Positions 60,342 through 64,000 of a stretch of DNA of 64,000 bases are shown piece after piece. The DNA lies in contig DASTSN010000085.1 of assembly GCA_035760665.1 (NCBI GenBank), positions 47,583-111,582 of the forward strand, given 5' to 3'. Position numbers and translations under genes: made by a program. Numbering within the stretch: the stretch's first letter is position 1; each line of letters starts with the position of its first letter. The DNA is from DASTSN01 sp035760665 (GTDB taxonomy: Bacteria; Bacteroidota; Bacteroidia; Chitinophagales; Chitinophagaceae). The notes below the pieces were generated by a model. The model was not told where the DNA came from. It ran no database searches and saw only the letters and a list, made by a program, of their open reading frames with translations.

Positions 60342-61088
60342 ATGAACCAACGACCTGTTATTTTTAAAGACCTTGGCAAGCAGTCCTACAAACCTGTATG
60401 GGATTACCAGGAGCAATTGCTGAAAGACAATGTAACCATTAAATCCCTCGCGTACGCCCAGCAGGCAGAAGGAATGCCCGTGGTTACAACTGATACAACC
60501 AGGGATTATTTGTTGCTGGTGGAGCATCCGCCTGTTTATACCCTTGGCAAAAACGGCAAATTGGAAAATCTGCTGATCAGTGAATCCGATTGTGCCGAAA
60601 AAGGAATCGATTTTTTTAAAATTAACCGTGGCGGTGATATTACCTTTCACGGGCCGGGGCAAATCGTTGGCTATCCTATCCTGGATCTTGAGCATTTCTA
60701 TACAGATATTGGCCGCTACTTGCGCAACCTCGAAGAAGTGATTATTCAAACCCTGGCCGAGTACGGGATTCAAGGAGATCGTTCACCCGGCGAAACAGGT
60801 GTGTGGATTGATCCGGAAAAAAAGGGGAAAGAGCGGAAAATTTGTGCCATAGGTGTTCGTTGCAGCCGCTGGATCACGATGCATGGATTTGCTTTTAATG
60901 TAAATACCGACCTTACTTACTTTGACCATATTATTCCCTGCGGGATACAAAATAAGCAGGTGACTTCTTTGCAAAAAGAACTTGGCTATCCGCTGGATTT
61001 AGCTGAGGTTAAACAAAAAGTGAAAAGAAACTTTGAACGGGTATTTGATGTTTGCTTAATAGAAAAACAGCAAGACAGACTGGATTGA
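60342..61088 (+). CDS. lipB: Octanoyltransferase LipB
   Basis: LipB moves octanoate from acyl carrier protein to lipoyl domains. The 248-residue protein starts at the ATG at 60342; earlier in-frame codons overlap the divergent rluD promoter. Motifs are RGGDITFHGPGQIVGYPI, GETGVWID, KICAIGVRCSRWITMHGFAFNV (catalytic lysine) and HIIPCGIQ (acyl-thioester cysteine). lipA is not in the window. Divergent from rluD. Confidence 0.95.
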   Translation: MNQRPVIFKDLGKQSYKPVWDYQEQLLKDNVTIKSLAYAQQAEGMPVVTTDTTRDYLLLVEHPPVYTLGKNGKLENLLISESDCAEKGIDFFKINRGGDITFHGPGQIVGYPILDLEHFYTDIGRYLRNLEEVIIQTLAEYGIQGDRSPGETGVWIDPEKKGKERKICAIGVRCSRWITMHGFAFNVNTDLTYFDHIIPCGIQNKQVTSLQKELGYPLDLAEVKQKVKRNFERVFDVCLIEKQQDRLD

Positions 61089-61106
61089 GCGGCTGATTGA
61101 TACCTG

Positions 61107-61829
61107 CTAAAATGGCTTGGCCAGGTAAAATTTATTTTTCTCTATCAGTTTCCCGTCTTCGTATAACTCAAAATGAAACCAGCCGGCATGATAAAAATTA
61201 GATTTATCCAGGAGCACGGGTGTTTCTTTTATTTCATTGATGGTAAATAACTCTGTATTGTCTTCTTCAAAAAATTTAATGCTGTACTTTTTGGCGGAGT
61301 TATCTGGCAGATTGATGCGCACATTGCCATCTTTATAGGTGTAAACATGCAGCGATGGTACAAATAAGGGCGGGTTGTTTTTATTCTCCAGTGAAACATT
61401 GCCGGGCAGATTCGTGAGCGGGCTGGAAGCGGAATCATTCATTGCTATTTTATCAATTTTTGATAAATCCGGTTTAGACCTGGCAGCGGTATCTAGCACC
61501 GGCCGCTGAGCCTTGGTAAATAAAAAATTTCCCTGGTCAAATACGATAAATAGCCGGTAAAACAGGCGGCCGGGAGGGGCTTTTGTATCTGCAAAACCAT
61601 TTTCCGGCGCCATTGGATCCGGCACAGAAAGAATGGTTTTATAACTGACCAGGCTGTCGAATGAGCGTTGAATGCTGATTTGCTTAACCAGGGGGTAGGT
61701 GTTGGTCCAGCTGACGACTATGCGATTGTTTCCAATATTTTTAACGCTGAAATCCGGCAGTGTATCCTGTGCACTCACAACGAAACGTACCAATAAAAAA
61801 AGGGATGCGGAAACCAGCGATTTTTTCAT
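61107..61829 (-). CDS. Exported protein of unknown function
   Basis: A 240-residue secreted protein, signal peptide MKKSLVSASLFLLVRFVVSAQ. The first 90 mature residues look like a fibronectin III-type fold (NIGNNRIVVSWTNTYPLVKQISIQRS, GRLFYRLFIVFDQG). A proline/asparagine-rich linker (NNPPLF) leads to a second beta domain (GNVRINLPDNSAKKYSIKFFEED). Probable periplasmic or surface binding protein; no further call is possible. It converges with lipB, with 18 bases between stops. Confidence 0.72.
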   Translation of the reverse strand: MKKSLVSASLFLLVRFVVSAQDTLPDFSVKNIGNNRIVVSWTNTYPLVKQISIQRSFDSLVSYKTILSVPDPMAPENGFADTKAPPGRLFYRLFIVFDQGNFLFTKAQRPVLDTAARSKPDLSKIDKIAMNDSASSPLTNLPGNVSLENKNNPPLFVPSLHVYTYKDGNVRINLPDNSAKKYSIKFFEEDNTELFTINEIKETPVLLDKSNFYHAGWFHFELYEDGKLIEKNKFYLAKPF

Positions 61830-61904
61830 AATGATGAATGGTAATAACGAAAGTCGTACTTTTTTTATTTGCCTTCCTGCAAATATACTTTTTCGAATGG
61901 AAAC

Positions 61905-62807
61905 TTAGAAAGCGAGCATCCCTGCCGGCAGTGATTGGTTCCCCTGCAAGCCGCCACTGTGGATCACAAGAATTTTGCTGCCAGGGGGGAAAAAATCTTT
62001 TTGCAGCATGTCCAGTATGGCATAAAATAATTTACCGGTATACACAAAATCTGTAGGTAGACCGGTTGATAAGAAGAAGTTATTCATAAAAGTTATCAGC
62101 GCTGTGGTATACTTTGCATAACCGCCAAAATGATAATCCTGCAGGAGCCGGAAGTTTTTTTCTTTTTCGGAATCGGTTAACAGGTTTTTGATTTCGTCAA
62201 AAAGGGCGAAGTTATTTTTAAGCACACTGATACCCAGTACCTGTTGTTGATGGGTGGCAGCTTTTACAAGGCCCGCCATTGTTGTACCGCTGCCGGCTGC
62301 ACAGCATATATGCGTAAATGCCTGCTGTTTGCAATAATCCATTATCGTTGCTGCACCGTCAGCACCTTTTTTGCCATAGCCACCTTCCGGAATTATATAG
62401 GTATCGGCAGTTGCTGAATCATAATCAGCAGGGAATTTTTTTTCTCTGTAATCTCTTCGGTTTTGAAAATACAATTGCATCCCATAACCCTGTGCAGCCT
62501 CCAGGGTATGAGATAATAATACGGGTCTTTCCCCGCGAATAATTCCCACGGATGAAAAACCAGTGAGCTGGCAGGCAAGGGCTGTGGCAACGATGTGGTT
62601 TGAATAGGCGCCGCCAAATGTTACGATGGTCTTTTTTTCCTGCTGCAACGCTTCCTCTAAGTAAAAGCGAAGTTTGAACCATTTATTTCCGGAAATGACC
62701 GGGTGAATTTTATCGAGCCGCAACACGGCCAGCTGCACGGCTTTATCAGCTAATGCAGGCAGTTGCAATAATTCAGTTGTACAGTCGTTTAGGTATAGTT
62801 TAAGCAT
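61905..62807 (-). CDS. D-cysteine desulfhydrase/ACC deaminase-like PLP enzyme
   Basis: A 300-residue fold-type II PLP enzyme. The lysine region is SGNKWFKLRFYLEEA, the cofactor-side FGGAYSNHIVATA and the phosphate-binding AGSGTTMAGL. This fits the group of 1-aminocyclopropane-1-carboxylate deaminase and D-cysteine desulfhydrase; sequence alone cannot choose, and in bacteria not associated with plants D-cysteine desulfhydrase-like roles are usual. It could also be an orphan racemase/dehydratase of D-amino acids. Divergent from the nucleotidyltransferase gene. Confidence 0.87.
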   Translation of the reverse strand: MLKLYLNDCTTELLQLPALADKAVQLAVLRLDKIHPVISGNKWFKLRFYLEEALQQEKKTIVTFGGAYSNHIVATALACQLTGFSSVGIIRGERPVLLSHTLEAAQGYGMQLYFQNRRDYREKKFPADYDSATADTYIIPEGGYGKKGADGAATIMDYCKQQAFTHICCAAGSGTTMAGLVKAATHQQQVLGISVLKNNFALFDEIKNLLTDSEKEKNFRLLQDYHFGGYAKYTTALITFMNNFFLSTGLPTDFVYTGKLFYAILDMLQKDFFPPGSKILVIHSGGLQGNQSLPAGMLAF

Positions 62808-62879
62808 GAGACCGGTGCGTTTCGGCTGATTTGATTTGCAAATTGCCGTAAATTTGCCTTTTTTCTAAAAATAAGTTCC

Positions 62880-63776
62880 ATGAAACCTACATTATTGATT
62901 TTAGCTGCAGGTATGGCCTCCCGTTACGGAAGTATGAAACAGATCGAAGGATTTGGCCCAGGGGGTGAAACGATTATGGACTATTCAATTTATGATGCAA
63001 TCAGGGCAGGTTTTGGAAAAGTTGTGTTTATTATACGGGAAGAGTTTGCAGAGAATTTCCGGGCTATTTTTGAACCCAAGTTAAAAGGCCGTATCGAAAC
63101 AGCCTATGTTTATCAGGAAATGAATTCTTTTACAACGGGCTTCGATATTCCTGCCGAGAGGGTAAAACCATGGGGAACGGCGCATGCCGTGTTATGTGCC
63201 AAGGATGCAATACAGGAACCGTTTGCAGTGATTAATGCAGATGATTTTTATGGACGGGATGCTTTTGAAAAAGCCTATGCATTTATGGTAAAAGATTGTA
63301 CTGAAAAACATTTTTCGATTATTGGATACGACCTGATAAAAACATTGTCTGATCATGGTACCGTGAACCGCGGCGTGTGCCAGGTGGATGCGCATGGAAA
63401 TCTTACGTCAATTGTTGAACGGCTGAATATTGCCATGAAAGATGGCGTGATTGAATGTAATGATGAGCATACCCCTAAACAACTTCCGCTAAAAACGCAT
63501 GTATCCATGAACTTCTGGTGTTTTCATCCGTCCATTTTTCCATACACAGAAAAATTGTTTACAAAATTTTTACGCGAGAATATTACAAAGCCCAAAGCGG
63601 AGTTTTTTATACCCATTGTAGCTGACCAGTTTATTCGCGAGGGCGGAGTCATTGAAGTCATTCCGACTGCTGCGCAATGGTTTGGCGTAACCTATAAGGA
63701 GGATGCACCGGCTGTGCAGAAAAGCCTTGATGCACTGATCAGCAGCGGTGAATACCCGCAACGGTTATGGTCGTAG
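62880..63776 (+). CDS. Sugar-phosphate nucleotidyltransferase
   Basis: A 298-residue nucleotidyltransferase of the glucose-1-phosphate uridylyl/thymidylyltransferase superfamily. The NTP-binding N-terminus is LILAAGMASRYGSMKQIEGFGPGGETIMDYSIYDA; PWGTAHAVLCA and INADDFYGRDAF are the substrate and metal sites. A TAAATTTG -7 box is at 62849-62856, so the message has a short leader. The exact sugar and nucleotide are unknown; nothing else of a capsule or LPS cluster is in the window. Confidence 0.87.
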   Translation: MKPTLLILAAGMASRYGSMKQIEGFGPGGETIMDYSIYDAIRAGFGKVVFIIREEFAENFRAIFEPKLKGRIETAYVYQEMNSFTTGFDIPAERVKPWGTAHAVLCAKDAIQEPFAVINADDFYGRDAFEKAYAFMVKDCTEKHFSIIGYDLIKTLSDHGTVNRGVCQVDAHGNLTSIVERLNIAMKDGVIECNDEHTPKQLPLKTHVSMNFWCFHPSIFPYTEKLFTKFLRENITKPKAEFFIPIVADQFIREGGVIEVIPTAAQWFGVTYKEDAPAVQKSLDALISSGEYPQRLWS

Positions 63777-63795
63777 AAGGATCTAGAAATTAAAT

Positions 63796-63827
63796 AAAAA
63801 AGGCTGCTTTTAAAGCAGCCTTTTTTA
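63796..63827. terminator. Bidirectional terminator after the nucleotidyltransferase
   Basis: GGCTGCTTT and AAAGCAGCC pair with a very short loop between runs of A and T. It closes the plus-strand nucleotidyltransferase gene and the minus-strand gene whose stop is at 63864. Confidence 0.92.
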
Positions 63828-63863
63828 TTTAACATTAAAAGTTCTTGAAGTCAGTAATAAAGA

Positions 63864-64000
63864 TTAGTCTCCTTTCACCATATAAACGTAATCCTGCAGT
63901 TTTTTCGCCTGCTGCACTTTATCTAATCCAGATAAAGAAGTGTTGGTCGGAACTTTGATGCTTCTATATGTAGAGTCTTTTTTCAGTTCGTCCAGCGCCT
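63864..64000 (-). CDS. C-terminal end of an unidentified protein (partial)
   Basis: On the minus strand a frame open from the window edge runs 44 codons to the TAA at 63866-63864. The visible end is ALDELKKDSTYRSIK, TNTSLSGLDKVQQAKKLQD and YVYMVKGD. This short tail is not enough to identify a family. Its stop is followed 37 bases on by a good terminator, which supports a real gene. Confidence 0.6.
   Translation of the reverse strand, partial: ALDELKKDSTYRSIKVPTNTSLSGLDKVQQAKKLQDYVYMVKGD

Overview
The window reads as chromosomal DNA of a Bacteroidota bacterium, most likely of the Chitinophagaceae or a close relative. The grounds are two secreted proteins with C-terminal type IX secretion (Por) sorting domains, a TonB receptor, DUF4954, GIN-domain (DUF2807), DUF2911 and DUF4282 proteins, few Shine-Dalgarno sites, and repeated promoters of the Bacteroidota type (TTG, about 19 nt, then TAnnTTTG). 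No phage, insertion sequence, CRISPR array or rRNA operon was seen. The window opens inside trpD and closes inside an unidentified minus-strand gene.

Layout. 1-7184: plus-strand amino-acid block trpD(3' end)-trpC-trpF-GNAT-trpB-trpA followed directly by hisH-hisA-hisF-hisIE. 7290-8858: a TlpA-like thioredoxin and a convergent small exported protein. 9060-15112: a minus-strand, visibly AT-rich group of uncharacterised exported proteins (Ycf48-like lipoprotein, WG-repeat protein, a small lipoprotein broken by one in-frame TGA, DUF4282 membrane protein) beneath a LuxR-type regulator, with a perfect 12-bp inverted repeat over the promoter between regulator and targets. 15315-21267: DUF2911/TPR protein, an alpha-oxoamine synthase, nhaA and NADP isocitrate dehydrogenase. 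21512-24722: a Crp/Fnr regulator, then a manganese/iron unit of a DtxR/MntR regulator with a palindromic operator and an Nramp transporter fused to a UspA domain. 24812-30350: lipoprotein, a GT35 glucan phosphorylase lacking the usual PLP lysine, ispH on the other strand, and a cytoplasmic GH13 amylase.

30398-36371: HtrA protease, a divergent LuxC-type reductase/ferredoxin pair, a small SnoaL-like protein, then ddl, a PASTA-only protein and a rhodanese. 36403-38769: a TonB receptor behind a TPP riboswitch, so probably an outer-membrane thiamin transporter. 38841-42854: two tandem GIN-domain proteins, the initiator tRNA, era and der. 42991-55591: two T9SS cargo proteins (one a CotH-type kinase) around DUF4954, glmS, mgtE, a SET-domain protein and mutS. 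55617-64000: housekeeping genes (TrmH-family methyltransferase, UbiA prenyltransferase, ruvX with a TTG start, def, RluD-type synthase, lipB), a D-cysteine desulfhydrase/ACC deaminase-like enzyme and a sugar nucleotidyltransferase.

Most of the window is ordinary core metabolism. The parts most worth a second look are the lysine-less phosphorylase, the regulator/palindrome/exported-protein island near 9-15 kb with its broken lipoprotein, the metal-transport unit with its fused stress domain and three phased operator half-sites, and the riboswitch-controlled receptor. All assignments come from reading the sequence and recalling families; no database search was run.
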